Part shown: piece after piece, positions 1-7,145 of the stretch | How positions within the stretch are numbered: the stretch's first letter is position 1 | How the letters are laid out: each line of letters opens with the position of its first letter | NCBI GenBank assembly: GCA_018064245.1 | Contig: JAGHVO010000035.1 | Coordinates: 1 to 40,034 of the forward strand | Direction of reading: 5' to 3' | Source: Candidatus Colimorpha pelethequi | GTDB taxonomy: Bacteria > Bacteroidota > Bacteroidia > Bacteroidales > P3 | DNA length: 40,034 nucleotides | Translations under genes and position numbers: made by a program | Notes under the pieces: generated by a model | What the model was told of the DNA's origin: nothing | Databases searched by the model: none | The model's input: only the letters and a program-made list of their open reading frames with translations

Positions 1-89
1 TACCTTTTGGTTGCATAAATTTATTTATTTAATTGATTAATAATTTATTAATTTTATCAAATTCACACATAAAGTATGAATTAAGCATA

Positions 90-97
90 CAAAGATA
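90..97 (-). promoter_or_regulatory. Bacteroidota -7 promoter element (gene outside window)
   Basis: The minus strand reads TATCTTTG preceded by a T-run, which matches the Bacteroidota core TAnnTTTG. It points leftward out of the window, so it probably drives a gene beyond position 1. No ORF or RNA gene is visible in 1-133. A weak hairpin (CTCA/TGAG, about 107-119) followed by T residues on the minus strand could end the protease transcript. Confidence 0.45.
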
Positions 98-133
98 CAA
101 AAAAATCTCAATATATGAGGTTAAAATGGCTCT

Positions 134-1756
134 TTATTTTTCATTCAGATCTTTTGCATTGGACTCTTTGCGCAAGATTGACAGCGCTTTAAGGTAGGCT
201 TCATCAATGTCACGCATCACCATAAAGTAGTACTCCGTGCCAAAGAGGCCTCGAGCCACCAAAGCCTTCACCGATGCCCTCAAATAAAAGTCGCTATGGG
301 CCGAACGGAGACTGTCGGCATACTCCTTGGCAGTGTCGCGCACCACTTCCTTGGAGGCCGCATAGACCTCAAGCAAAGAGTCGAGATGCAACAACTCATA
401 GTTTTGCATATAGGTGTCGAAATCGCGCACCAACACTTCGCCTCGATGCTGGTTCGCCCATTCGGCGGCGAAATTGTTCAGCACTCCTTTGGCACGCAGA
501 TTGATGTAAAAATCCGTCAAACGCATCGTATCCATAGGCACGAAAACGTCTGGCATGATACCGCCACCGCCATAAACTGTACGGCCACTGGCGGTCTTGT
601 ATTTCAACGAATCAGGGAAATGGATGGAATCGGCGTTCACCAACTCGTCATGTTTGAATCGGTTGTTGATGTCCTCCCGATAGGCATCGGCGCCAGCGTC
701 GTAGGGTTTCTGGATGCAACGTCCCGAAGGTGTATAATAGCGTGCCGTGGTCAAACGAACCTGACCGCCATCCTTCAACGGGAACATGTGCTGAACCAAT
801 CCCTTTCCGAAACTGCGGCGTCCCACCAAAGTGCCACGGTCATAATCTTGTATGGCTCCAGAAACAATCTCAGATGCCGACGCCGATCCTTCGTCGATCA
901 GCACCACCAAATCGCCTTGACGGAAACATCCGTTGCGGTTGGCGCGGAAATTCTGACGTTTCGACTTGCGTCCTTCGGTATAGACCAACAATGATCCCTG
1001 CTTCAGAAATTCATTTGCCATGCCGCATGCAATGTCGAGATAGCCGCCCCCATTGCCTCGGAGGTCGAGAATCAACGACTTCATTCCTTTCGCTTTCAAC
1101 GAATCAACGGCTTTTCGAAATTCGGTAACACTCGTGCGGGAGAATCTCACCAAACGGACATAGCCAATGGTGTCGTCGGCCATAAAATAGCTGTCAATGG
1201 AATAGATGGGAATTTTGTCTCGCCTGATACGGAACGAATAGATCTTGCCCATACGTAGGATATCCAAAACCACAATCGAACCCTTCTTGCCCCTGAGATG
1301 CGAGGTCACAAAAGTATTGTTCACGCTGTCGCCCGTCGCGGGAAGTCCATCGATGCGCACGATTTTGTCGCCTATCGCCAGACCCACCTCTTCGGAAGGG
1401 CCGCCAGCAATCACATCCGAAACCATAATTGTATCATTCACAATCTGGAAAGTGATGCCAACGCCCTCAAAATTACCCACCAAAGCCTCATTGGTACGTT
1501 CAACATCCTTAGCGGGAATATAAATACTGTGAGGATCAAGAGTCTTGAGCATAGCGTTGATGGCAGCCTCACTCAATTTGTCGTTATTGGGAACATCTAC
1601 ATAATTATCCCCTATCATGTCAATGACATCGAAAAGCCTCTCAATTTCAGCCGGTTGTGTTTCGGTCTTGTTTTTTTTCTTGCCAATGCCCAAAAACTGG
1701 GCCTGAGAAAGTGCAGAGATGGCAATCAACAGCGAAATGCAAAGTAATCGTTTCAT
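134..1756 (-). CDS. S41-family C-terminal processing peptidase (CtpA/Prc type), exported
   Basis: Serine protease of the tail-specific protease family that cuts proteins from the C-terminus in the periplasm. The chosen ATG gives a 540-residue protein starting with a signal peptide (about residues 1-20: charged MKR, hydrophobic stretch, cut after SQA). A PDZ domain follows at about residues 95-180 (GVGITF, SEEVGLAIGDKI), then the S41 catalytic domain. By alignment with E. coli Prc, the nucleophile is Ser293 in GSASASE and the general base is Lys318 in SFGKG, with the usual 25-residue spacing; the GNGGG loop is also present. An ATG ten codons upstream (1786) would extend the N-terminus before the signal peptide and leave only about 14 nt of leader from the predicted promoter, so 1756 is preferred. 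It is transcribed alone, divergently from the thioesterase. Confidence 0.93.
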   Translation of the reverse strand: MKRLLCISLLIAISALSQAQFLGIGKKKNKTETQPAEIERLFDVIDMIGDNYVDVPNNDKLSEAAINAMLKTLDPHSIYIPAKDVERTNEALVGNFEGVGITFQIVNDTIMVSDVIAGGPSEEVGLAIGDKIVRIDGLPATGDSVNNTFVTSHLRGKKGSIVVLDILRMGKIYSFRIRRDKIPIYSIDSYFMADDTIGYVRLVRFSRTSVTEFRKAVDSLKAKGMKSLILDLRGNGGGYLDIACGMANEFLKQGSLLVYTEGRKSKRQNFRANRNGCFRQGDLVVLIDEGSASASEIVSGAIQDYDRGTLVGRRSFGKGLVQHMFPLKDGGQVRLTTARYYTPSGRCIQKPYDAGADAYREDINNRFKHDELVNADSIHFPDSLKYKTASGRTVYGGGGIMPDVFVPMDTMRLTDFYINLRAKGVLNNFAAEWANQHRGEVLVRDFDTYMQNYELLHLDSLLEVYAASKEVVRDTAKEYADSLRSAHSDFYLRASVKALVARGLFGTEYYFMVMRDIDEAYLKALSILRKESNAKDLNEK

Positions 1757-1806
1757 GTTAAGATATAAATAGTTACAAAAATCCATCCGTCAGGATTTTT
1801 AGTTTG

Positions 1807-1814
1807 CAAATTTA
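1807..1814 (-). promoter_or_regulatory. -7 promoter element for the S41 protease
   Basis: Minus strand T-run, CG, then TAAATTTG followed by CA: a match to TAnnTTTG. Transcription would start near 1800, leaving about 44 nt of leader before the ATG at 1756. This supports that start over the ATG at 1786. Confidence 0.6.
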
Positions 1815-1909
1815 CGAAAAAATAGCCAATTTGTGAAACGGAAACTTGGTTACACAATACCAAAACGCCAATCTGCGTTTATTTAGAGAAACAGCAACAC
1901 AAATATACC

Positions 1910-2299
1910 ATGCTAACTATTGGAACCAAAGGACATCTGGAGCAAATAGTGACCGAAGAAGTCACCGCCGACCGCATTGGAAGCGGATTGGTGAAGGTTT
2001 TTGCCACACCGATGATGATTGCGCTCATTGAAAAGACTTGCAACGAAAGCGTTGTGCCGCAACTCGAAGCCGGACAAGGAACGGTTGGTACGCTAATCAA
2101 TGTATCGCATTGCGCGGCCACGCCCGTAGGGATGAAGGTTTGGTGCGACAGCGAATTGGTGGAAATCGACCGCCGTCGATTGGTGTTCAACGTAAAAGCC
2201 TACGACGGATGTGGCCTCATCGGCGAAGGCGTCCACGAACGTTTCGTTATCGACTCACAGAAATTTCAGCGCAAGGCTGAAGAAAAAAGCAGCCGATAG
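1910..2299 (+). CDS. Hotdog-fold acyl-CoA thioesterase, FlK-like
   Basis: A 129-residue single-domain hotdog protein resembling the fluoroacetyl-CoA thioesterase (FlK) group. The order FATPMMIALIE, then EAGQGTVGT (about 53-61), then SHCAATPVG (66-74) is characteristic. His67 in the SHxAATP motif corresponds to the conserved catalytic-region histidine of that family, and Glu53 is a candidate acid. Specificity for fluoroacetyl-CoA should not be assumed: members of this family are common in bacteria without fluoro-metabolism, and the substrate is unknown. It is probably cytoplasmic, since no signal peptide is present. Its 3' end overlaps the convergent NUDIX gene by 34 bp. No TAnnTTTG element was found in front of it. 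Confidence 0.85.
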   Translation: MLTIGTKGHLEQIVTEEVTADRIGSGLVKVFATPMMIALIEKTCNESVVPQLEAGQGTVGTLINVSHCAATPVGMKVWCDSELVEIDRRRLVFNVKAYDGCGLIGEGVHERFVIDSQKFQRKAEEKSSR

Positions 2300-2709
2300 G
2301 CATCCCTGAAAATCTGCTCGTGGTCGAACGCCAACGGTGGCAATTCGTCCACAGAAAACCATTGCGCCTTGGCGGCATCGTCGCCTGCGGTGACTTCCAC
2401 ATTCGAAGCCACCGCAAGATAAGCAACGGTAACAACCCGCTCACGCGGATCTCTATCCACTTTGTCATAGACTCCTATTGGAGCGATATCATTCACAATC
2501 AATCCCGTTTCCTCCAGCAATTCACGTCGGGCACAGGTAGCGGTATCTTCGTCAATATTCATAAATCCACCAGGGAAAGCCCAACAACCTTTATATGGGT
2601 AGTTGCCTCGCTGGATGAGCAGAACAAGCCATTTATCTTCACTATTCTTGTGAAAGACAACCATATCGGCCGTCAAGGCAGGATGAGGGTATTGATAAGT
2701 GAAGGACAT
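2266..2709 (-). CDS. NUDIX hydrolase
   Basis: Cleaves nucleoside diphosphates linked to another moiety; the exact substrate is not determined. The NUDIX box is complete and matches Gx5Ex7REUxEExGU: it begins at GGFMNIDE and ends REL LEETGL, at about residues 47-70 of the 147-residue protein. A start at 2709 (MSFTYQYPHPALTADM) is chosen because ADP-ribose-pyrophosphatase-like NUDIX proteins start close to this segment; an upstream ATG at 2763 would add 18 residues without domain similarity and overlap the upstream gene's 3' end. It is the last gene of the leftward cluster ruvX-def-TPR lipoprotein, and its 3' end converges with the thioesterase gene. No C-terminal DNA-binding domain of the NrtR kind is present. 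Confidence 0.88.
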   Translation of the reverse strand: MSFTYQYPHPALTADMVVFHKNSEDKWLVLLIQRGNYPYKGCWAFPGGFMNIDEDTATCARRELLEETGLIVNDIAPIGVYDKVDRDPRERVVTVAYLAVASNVEVTAGDDAAKAQWFSVDELPPLAFDHEQIFRDAYRLLFSSALR

Positions 2710-2749
2710 TGAAGTGAAGAAGCGGAAAATGCTTTCAGATTTGCGTACA

Positions 2750-3289
2750 TTATTTCTGGACAAGCATATCTGCCTGACTGTCAGAATTCTCGATTATCTT
2801 CTCCAACATTTCCTCGGGAGCCATTCCTACGTAGGGCAACATAGCCTTGGTGTCACTTGCCAAAGGATGGTCGGGGAAAAGCTTTACAAACTCCGTATAT
2901 GTAGCTTTGGCTTCTTCGTAGCGTTCGCCCATCTCAAAGGCGAAGCCCTTCAAGAAATAGCATCCGCCAAGATCTTCATAATCAGGATAATTGTCGATAA
3001 TGCGATTGAGACATTCCACCGAGCGATCCACATTGCCCACCGTAGCCAACACGTCGGCGGCACGGAAAAGATAGATTGGCGCAAGGCTGTCTTTCGAAAA
3101 ATCATCGGCATAGTTGAGATACAGCGACGCCATGCGATTCGCCACATTGGTGTCCATGATGCAATTCATCTCCGAAATGGAATCTTCGTAGTTCTCAATT
3201 TCCTGCTGCAATTCCTCTCTGTTGGGTCCACAAGAAACCATACCCGCAACGCATGCCAAACAGACAAGCGCAAAAAACAAACGTTTCAT
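2750..3289 (-). CDS. Lipoprotein with tetratricopeptide-like repeats
   Basis: A 179-residue predicted lipoprotein. The N-terminus has a charged start, a hydrophobic core and a lipobox ending MVSC, giving lipidation at Cys20. After a short coiled region (EELQQEIENYEDS) the chain contains helical repeats of TPR character: SLAPIYLFRAADVLATVGNVDRS-like, then YFLKGFAFEMGERYEEAKATY. This resembles outer-membrane scaffold lipoproteins of Bacteroidota, but it is shorter than BamD and lacks clear BamD features, so no specific role is assigned. It lies 44 bp downstream of def and 40 bp upstream of the NUDIX gene, so the three are probably cotranscribed. Confidence 0.8.
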   Translation of the reverse strand: MKRLFFALVCLACVAGMVSCGPNREELQQEIENYEDSISEMNCIMDTNVANRMASLYLNYADDFSKDSLAPIYLFRAADVLATVGNVDRSVECLNRIIDNYPDYEDLGGCYFLKGFAFEMGERYEEAKATYTEFVKLFPDHPLASDTKAMLPYVGMAPEEMLEKIIENSDSQADMLVQK

Positions 3290-3333
3290 TTTTATTACTA
3301 TATTTTGATTTTCAAGTTAATAACAACCTTTAT

Positions 3334-3897
3334 TTAGTGTTTTACGTACTTCATTTTATAGGCGGTACGCATACGGCCATCCGCAACATCGTTGAGTTTA
3401 CGCTTAATCATGGTTTTGCGCAGCGAACTAAGGCGGTCGGTGAAGACCTTGCCGTCGAGATGGTCGATTTCGTGCTGTGCCACACGGGCAAACATTCCGC
3501 TGATTTCCTCCGTATGCTCGTTGAAATCAGCGTCGTAATATTTCAGCACGATGGTGTCGGGACGCAACACATCCTCATGAACACCGGGGATGCTTAGACA
3601 ACCTTCGTTGAAGTACTTCTTGGAACCCTTTTCTTCCAAGATTTCGGGATTGATGAGCGTATGTTCTTCAATAGTATCGCTGTAAGTGTCAGTTTTTTCG
3701 TCGTAGATCGGGAAACCGATGACTATCAGGCGGATCGAAAGATCGATCTGGGGTGCGGCCAACCCTACCCCATCGGCGGCGTACATGGTTTCGTACATGT
3801 CAGCGATAAGTTTTTTCAGTTCAGGATAGTCTTTTGTAATTGGCTGAGCCTCTTTTCTCAACACAGGGCTGCCATAACCGACAATAGGATAAATCAT
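3334..3897 (-). CDS. def: Peptide deformylase
   Basis: Removes the formyl group from the initiator methionine of nascent proteins; a cytoplasmic metalloenzyme. All three family motifs are present in the 187-residue chain: GVGLAAPQ (43-50), EGCLS (98-102, metal ligand Cys100) and HEIDH (142-146, ligands His142 and His146, catalytic Glu143). Length is typical for a type I deformylase, with a somewhat long insertion (about residues 62-95) as often seen in Bacteroidota. The gene follows ruvX after a 158-bp spacer filled with short tandem repeats, and is followed by the TPR lipoprotein. Confidence 0.97.
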   Translation of the reverse strand: MIYPIVGYGSPVLRKEAQPITKDYPELKKLIADMYETMYAADGVGLAAPQIDLSIRLIVIGFPIYDEKTDTYSDTIEEHTLINPEILEEKGSKKYFNEGCLSIPGVHEDVLRPDTIVLKYYDADFNEHTEEISGMFARVAQHEIDHLDGKVFTDRLSSLRKTMIKRKLNDVADGRMRTAYKMKYVKH

Positions 3898-3907
3898 GAT
3901 TGGTTAA

Positions 3908-4052
3908 GAATTACGAGTTAAAAGTTAAGAGTTAAGAAAAATTGAGAATTAATCAGTTTAGGATTTAGAGTCAGTTGAAAGTTTAAGAGTTTAAAGTTCA
4001 AAGGATTTAATCTTCAAATCAGCATTTTTTCATTGGTCAGGTCACTGGTCAC
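3908..4052. repeat. Degenerate heptanucleotide arrays in the ruvX-def spacer
   Basis: Three in-phase 7-bp arrays. 3908-3949 holds six units of GAGTTAA/AAGTTAA type ending TGAGAAT. 3973-4007 holds five units of AGTTTAA/AAGTTCA type. 4032-4052 holds three units of GGTCAC type. In the mRNA sense (leftward), the order is AGTGACC units just after the ruvX stop, then TTAAACT-type, then TTCTCAA, then TTAACTC-type units ending 11 nt before the def start. Confidence 0.8.
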
Positions 4053-4055
4053 TTA

Positions 4056-4469
4056 TTAATGAATGGCTCTCATATAGTCTTGCAATATTACCGTAGCGCT
4101 GATTGTGTCAATCAAACCCTTGTTCTGACGTTGTTTTTTCTTCAAACCGCCGTCGATCATAGCCTGGAAAGCAATCTTTGAAGTAAACCTTTCGTCGAGA
4201 CGCGCCACTTCTTTGTCGGGGAAAGCGGTTTTAAGCGCATCGACAAACGGCTCGATATATTGCGCTGATTCTGAAGGTGTATTGTTGAGGTGCTTTGCTT
4301 CGCCCACAACAAAGACATCCACAGGCTCTTGCTGGCAATAGGTTTTCAAATAATCCATCAACTTGGGCGTATCAACCGTGGTAAGCGGAGAAGCTATGAT
4401 GCGTTCAGGGTCGGAAACTGCCAACCCCGTACGTTTTTTGCCATAGTCTATTGCCATGATTCTTCCCAT
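4056..4469 (-). CDS. ruvX: Putative pre-16S rRNA nuclease / Holliday-junction resolvase-like protein (YqgF)
   Basis: A 137-residue RNase H-fold protein of the YqgF/RuvX family, implicated in maturation of the 16S rRNA 5' end. The start MGRIMAIDYGKKRTGLAVSD carries the first acidic active-site residue (Asp8) and the GxKR(I/T)G motif. DERFTSKIA and the C-terminal DTISATVILQDYM (acidic residue Asp near 123) complete the family pattern. ATG at 4469 is preferred because homologues start with the same MGRI(L/M)AIDYG segment; the internal ATG at 4457 would remove four residues. It is the first gene of the leftward cluster with def, the TPR lipoprotein and the NUDIX gene. Confidence 0.93.
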   Translation of the reverse strand: MGRIMAIDYGKKRTGLAVSDPERIIASPLTTVDTPKLMDYLKTYCQQEPVDVFVVGEAKHLNNTPSESAQYIEPFVDALKTAFPDKEVARLDERFTSKIAFQAMIDGGLKKKQRQNKGLIDTISATVILQDYMRAIH

Positions 4470-4569
4470 AAGGCGCCCTTAATGCGTATTGACAAAAATT
4501 TAGAAGTATCGAAAAATCAATAAATTATAATCATTTTCCAAACTTCCGACGTTAGATGAATTACTATTG

Positions 4570-4577
4570 CAAATATA
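4570..4577 (-). promoter_or_regulatory. -7 promoter element for the ruvX-def cluster
   Basis: The minus strand reads TATATTTG followed by CA, matching TAnnTTTG. Initiation near 4563 would give a leader of about 95 nt to the ruvX ATG. Confidence 0.55.
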
Positions 4578-4602
4578 CAAAATAATAATCAAATTTCTAT
4601 AG

Positions 4603-4630
4603 TTTTCATTTTTCATTTCTCAATTTTAAT
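4603..4630. repeat. Four in-phase heptamers upstream of the tRNA promoter
   Basis: Units TTTTCAT, TTTTCAT, TTCTCAA and TTTTAAT follow one another without gaps, directly upstream of the T-run and -7 element of the tRNA promoter. The sequence is A/T-rich, so this could also be an UP-like element. Confidence 0.5.
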
Positions 4631-4638
4631 TTTTTTCG

Positions 4639-4646
4639 TATCTTTG
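4639..4646 (+). promoter_or_regulatory. -7 promoter element for the tRNA
   Basis: A T-run, CG, then TATCTTTG followed by CA matches the Bacteroidota core TAnnTTTG. Initiation near 4653 would give a precursor with about 20 nt before the mature tRNA. Confidence 0.65.
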
Positions 4647-4672
4647 CAAACGATTTCGACAAAGAGAAATCA

Positions 4673-4746
4673 GGTCCCTTAGCTCAGTCGGTTAGAGCAA
4701 CTGACTCATAATCAGTGGGTCCTTGGTTCGAGCCCAAGAGGGACCA
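4673..4746 (+). tRNA. tRNA with anticodon CAT (elongator Met or Ile2)
   Basis: The cloverleaf is complete. The acceptor stem GGTCCCT/AGGGACC pairs 7 bp, with discriminator A4746. The D arm is GCTC/GAGC, the anticodon stem ACTGA/TCAGT encloses the loop CTCATAA with anticodon CAT, and the T arm CTTGG/CCAAG encloses TTCGAGC. The 3' CCA is not encoded. The acceptor and anticodon regions resemble bacterial tRNA-Ile2 (GGnCCCTTAGCTCAG, GACTCATAATC) more than E. coli elongator tRNA-Met. If it is Ile2, C34 would be converted to lysidine by TilS to read AUA. Identity between the two cannot be settled by eye. Confidence 0.95.
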
Positions 4747-4750
4747 CAAC

Positions 4751-4796
4751 AGCTTAAAGCGATGAGCCTCGAGTTTGGAGTTTTAAGCTTTTTTTT
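4751..4796 (+). terminator. Terminator-like hairpin between tRNA and ilvE
   Basis: AGCTTAAA (4751-4758) pairs with TTTAAGCT (4782-4789), an 8-bp stem, and is followed by a T-run through 4796. The loop of 23 nt carries in-phase heptamers (GAGCCTC, GAGTTTG, GAGTTTT; 4764-4784). It can end the tRNA transcript or act as an attenuator before ilvE, because no TAnnTTTG element lies in 4797-4836. Confidence 0.6.
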
Positions 4797-4836
4797 GTTT
4801 AACAAAGATACATTAATAATAACAAAATCGAACACC

Positions 4837-5850
4837 ATGAATATCGATTGGCAAAACCTCCCGTTCGGTTACATGAAAACCGACTACAACGTACGTTGCT
4901 GGAATCGCAATGGACAATGGGGCGAAATTGAAGTTAGCTCCGAAGAAACTATCAACATGCACATGGCAGCATCCAGCCTTCACTATGGCCAGGAAGCTTT
5001 CGAAGGCCTCAAGGCTTTCCGTTGCAAGGACGGCAAAATCCGCATTTTCCGTTTGGAAGAGAATGCAGCACGTTTGCAGAGCACTTGCCGCGGCATCATG
5101 ATGCCCGAGCTCAGCACCGAGCGTTTCAAGGAAATGTGCATCAAGGTCGTTAAGATGAACGAACGCTTCATTCCTCCCTATGGCACTGGCGCATCTCTTT
5201 ACCTTCGTCCTCTTTTGATTGGTACTGGCATCACCGTTGGTGTTAAGCCCGCTGACGAATACCTGTTCCTCATCTTCGTAACCCCCGTTGGACCTTACTT
5301 CAAGGGCGGCTTCAAAGCCAATCCTTATGTCATCACCCGCGACTACGACCGTTCCGCACCTCTCGGCACCGGCGTTTACAAAGTCGGCGGCAACTACGCT
5401 GCTTCTTTGAAAGCCCACACCGAAGCTTGCCACGGTGGCAAATATGCTTGCGAGTTCTACTTGGATGCCAAGGAGAAGAAATACATCGACGAAGCCGGCG
5501 CTGCCAACTTCTTCGGTATCAAGGACGGCACCTACGTTACTCCTAAGAGCACCTCTATCCTTCCCTCCATCACCAACAAGAGCCTTATCCAGTTGGCAGA
5601 AGACATGGGCATGAAGGTTGAGCGTCGTCCTATCGCTCTCGAAGAGCTTAAAGGTTTCCAGGAGGCAGGCGCTTGCGGTACTGCCGCTGTTATCAGCCCC
5701 ATCTCCCGCATCGACGACCCCGCCACTGGCAACAGCTACAACTTCGGTGAAGAACCCGGTCCCTGGAGCACCAAGCTTTACAACGCTTTGCGCGCCATCC
5801 AGCTCGGCGAAGCCGAAGATATCCACAACTGGAACACCGTTATCGACTAA
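4837..5850 (+). CDS. ilvE: Branched-chain amino acid aminotransferase
   Basis: PLP-dependent fold-type IV transaminase that interconverts leucine, isoleucine and valine with their 2-oxo acids; cytoplasmic. The 337-residue chain starts MNIDWQNLPFGYMKTDYN, the typical start of the longer (eukaryote-like) bacterial BCAT. The PLP lysine is Lys182 in GTGVYKVGGNYA. Other family segments are LHYGQEAFEGLKAFR near the N-terminus, YLRPLLIGTG, and AGACGTAAVISPI near the C-terminus. Upstream in-frame codons reach back into the tRNA gene, so ATG 4837 is the real start. Codon use is strongly biased (AAG, TTC, CGT/CGC, GGC), as in highly expressed genes. A strong bidirectional terminator follows. Confidence 0.97.
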   Translation: MNIDWQNLPFGYMKTDYNVRCWNRNGQWGEIEVSSEETINMHMAASSLHYGQEAFEGLKAFRCKDGKIRIFRLEENAARLQSTCRGIMMPELSTERFKEMCIKVVKMNERFIPPYGTGASLYLRPLLIGTGITVGVKPADEYLFLIFVTPVGPYFKGGFKANPYVITRDYDRSAPLGTGVYKVGGNYAASLKAHTEACHGGKYACEFYLDAKEKKYIDEAGAANFFGIKDGTYVTPKSTSILPSITNKSLIQLAEDMGMKVERRPIALEELKGFQEAGACGTAAVISPISRIDDPATGNSYNFGEEPGPWSTKLYNALRAIQLGEAEDIHNWNTVID

Positions 5851-5868
5851 TATTAGTTGAAACAAATA

Positions 5869-5900
5869 TAAAACGGGCGGTCAATTGACCGCCCGTTTTA
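5869..5900. terminator. Bidirectional intrinsic terminator between ilvE and the HNH endonuclease gene
   Basis: A perfect palindrome centred on AATT with the GC-rich core ACGGGCGGTC/GACCGCCCGT, flanked by A on the left and TTTTA on the right. It sits 18 bp after the ilvE stop and 9 bp from the 3' end of the convergent HNH gene, so it can serve both. Confidence 0.9.
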
Positions 5901-5909
5901 TATTACATA

Positions 5910-7142
5910 TTACAATTCAGCAGCTTTACGTTCCATTGAATCCATATCCGAAAAATCATATCGATTGTAATAATCATGAAGAAACTTACGAATGCTATCA
6001 AAACTATCTGATTCTTGTATCTCATCTGTTTGTATTCCTATATTTATTACTTTCACAAATGATTTCTTAGAATAGAAAGATTCTCCATTATCTGAAATAA
6101 ATTCTTCTATTGTACGAGATTTTGACATCAGACAAATCAATTGATACTCTTTATCAACTATATGGAAATTACTATGCGGGTGGGCCTTCTGTCGATGCTG
6201 ACTGCTCGTTAACAATATAAGATTTTCAAAATAAGAAGCAATGTCAGGAAACTCCGATTTGGGGAAAATATGATGTACTTCGGTTGCAATTCCATTAGAC
6301 AAACCATCTCTTACCTCGCTCTCTGTTCCCTGAACCTGTCGAACCTTGCGAATAGCTTTGTTTACTTGATAATCAATGTAGAAATTCTGATTCATTTCCT
6401 CAATTTCCGCCTTTAAGGCTTGCTCACGAGTCAACGACTTTTTCTTCTTGTCCTTGTCACGCCAATTCACCCGATTGTACATCAAATCGTACCAATCAAG
6501 CAACTTGCCGTGGCTGCCAGGAAGCATATTGCTGTAAGCATAAAGATTGAACACCTTGTGGAAGATACGGTCAACATCAGTCTTAGAATGCGAAGGCGTA
6601 TTGGCAGAGATGAACCGATGATACTTCTCATAGATGGTGGCTTTCGCAGCACGAGGATTAACTTCACACGTTGCCTTGTATTCCTCAAAGAATCGGGTGA
6701 TTCCGCTTGCCTCAGCCACTCTCATGAAGAACTTGAGCATAAAGTTGTAGGCATTACGCTCTTTCGTGGCAATGTATTCCAACATCGTTTCATCGTTCAC
6801 GCAGAAATCAAGCTGCTTACCAACGTAAGTCACCTGAAGCACATGGGCATACGCAAGCAATTTCAGAGGTTGGCACAACACCTTATTATATTCGTTGCGT
6901 GCGCTTGGATCAGCAGGCGAAGGCTTGCCGAAAATCACTCGACAGTTGTCTATGAAATAACGCTCTTCCCAAAGGTCGTTCACAGAGAAATGCTTTGTGG
7001 CGCAAGAAGTACTGATGATGCAATCAGCAATAAAGCACACAATGTCAGGCGTGCACTTCTGATCAACGTAACGCGCATTATGGTTCTGACGAATATCGAA
7101 ATCGTCATACTTATTCAAAAAACTATCAATATCTACCACCAT
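5910..7142 (-). CDS. HNH-family restriction endonuclease (predicted partner of the fused methyltransferase)
   Basis: A 410-residue protein whose only recognisable catalytic element is an HNH (beta-beta-alpha-metal) motif near the C-terminus: EVHHIFPKS (His290-His291), then Asn307 in ENLILL and His316 in SSQHRQKAHP. The N-terminal 270 residues match no family I recognise and may bind DNA; a basic stretch (DKDKKKK, about 230-235) and a helical segment precede the nuclease. The gene starts 3 bp after the methyltransferase stop (TAAGGTATG), so translation is probably coupled. That adjacency is the main reason for calling it a restriction enzyme; known HNH type IIS enzymes such as MnlI and HphI are also paired with one C5 and one N6-adenine methyltransferase. 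A DUF262-like or other HNH nuclease function is less likely. Confidence 0.75.
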   Translation of the reverse strand: MVVDIDSFLNKYDDFDIRQNHNARYVDQKCTPDIVCFIADCIISTSCATKHFSVNDLWEERYFIDNCRVIFGKPSPADPSARNEYNKVLCQPLKLLAYAHVLQVTYVGKQLDFCVNDETMLEYIATKERNAYNFMLKFFMRVAEASGITRFFEEYKATCEVNPRAAKATIYEKYHRFISANTPSHSKTDVDRIFHKVFNLYAYSNMLPGSHGKLLDWYDLMYNRVNWRDKDKKKKSLTREQALKAEIEEMNQNFYIDYQVNKAIRKVRQVQGTESEVRDGLSNGIATEVHHIFPKSEFPDIASYFENLILLTSSQHRQKAHPHSNFHIVDKEYQLICLMSKSRTIEEFISDNGESFYSKKSFVKVINIGIQTDEIQESDSFDSIRKFLHDYYNRYDFSDMDSMERKAAEL

Positions 7143-7145
7143 ACC

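Noticed and set aside
4813..5865. A 350-codon open frame on the - strand opposite ilvE
   Set aside because: Same reason: ilvE is certain and highly biased, and the antisense product has no recognisable features.
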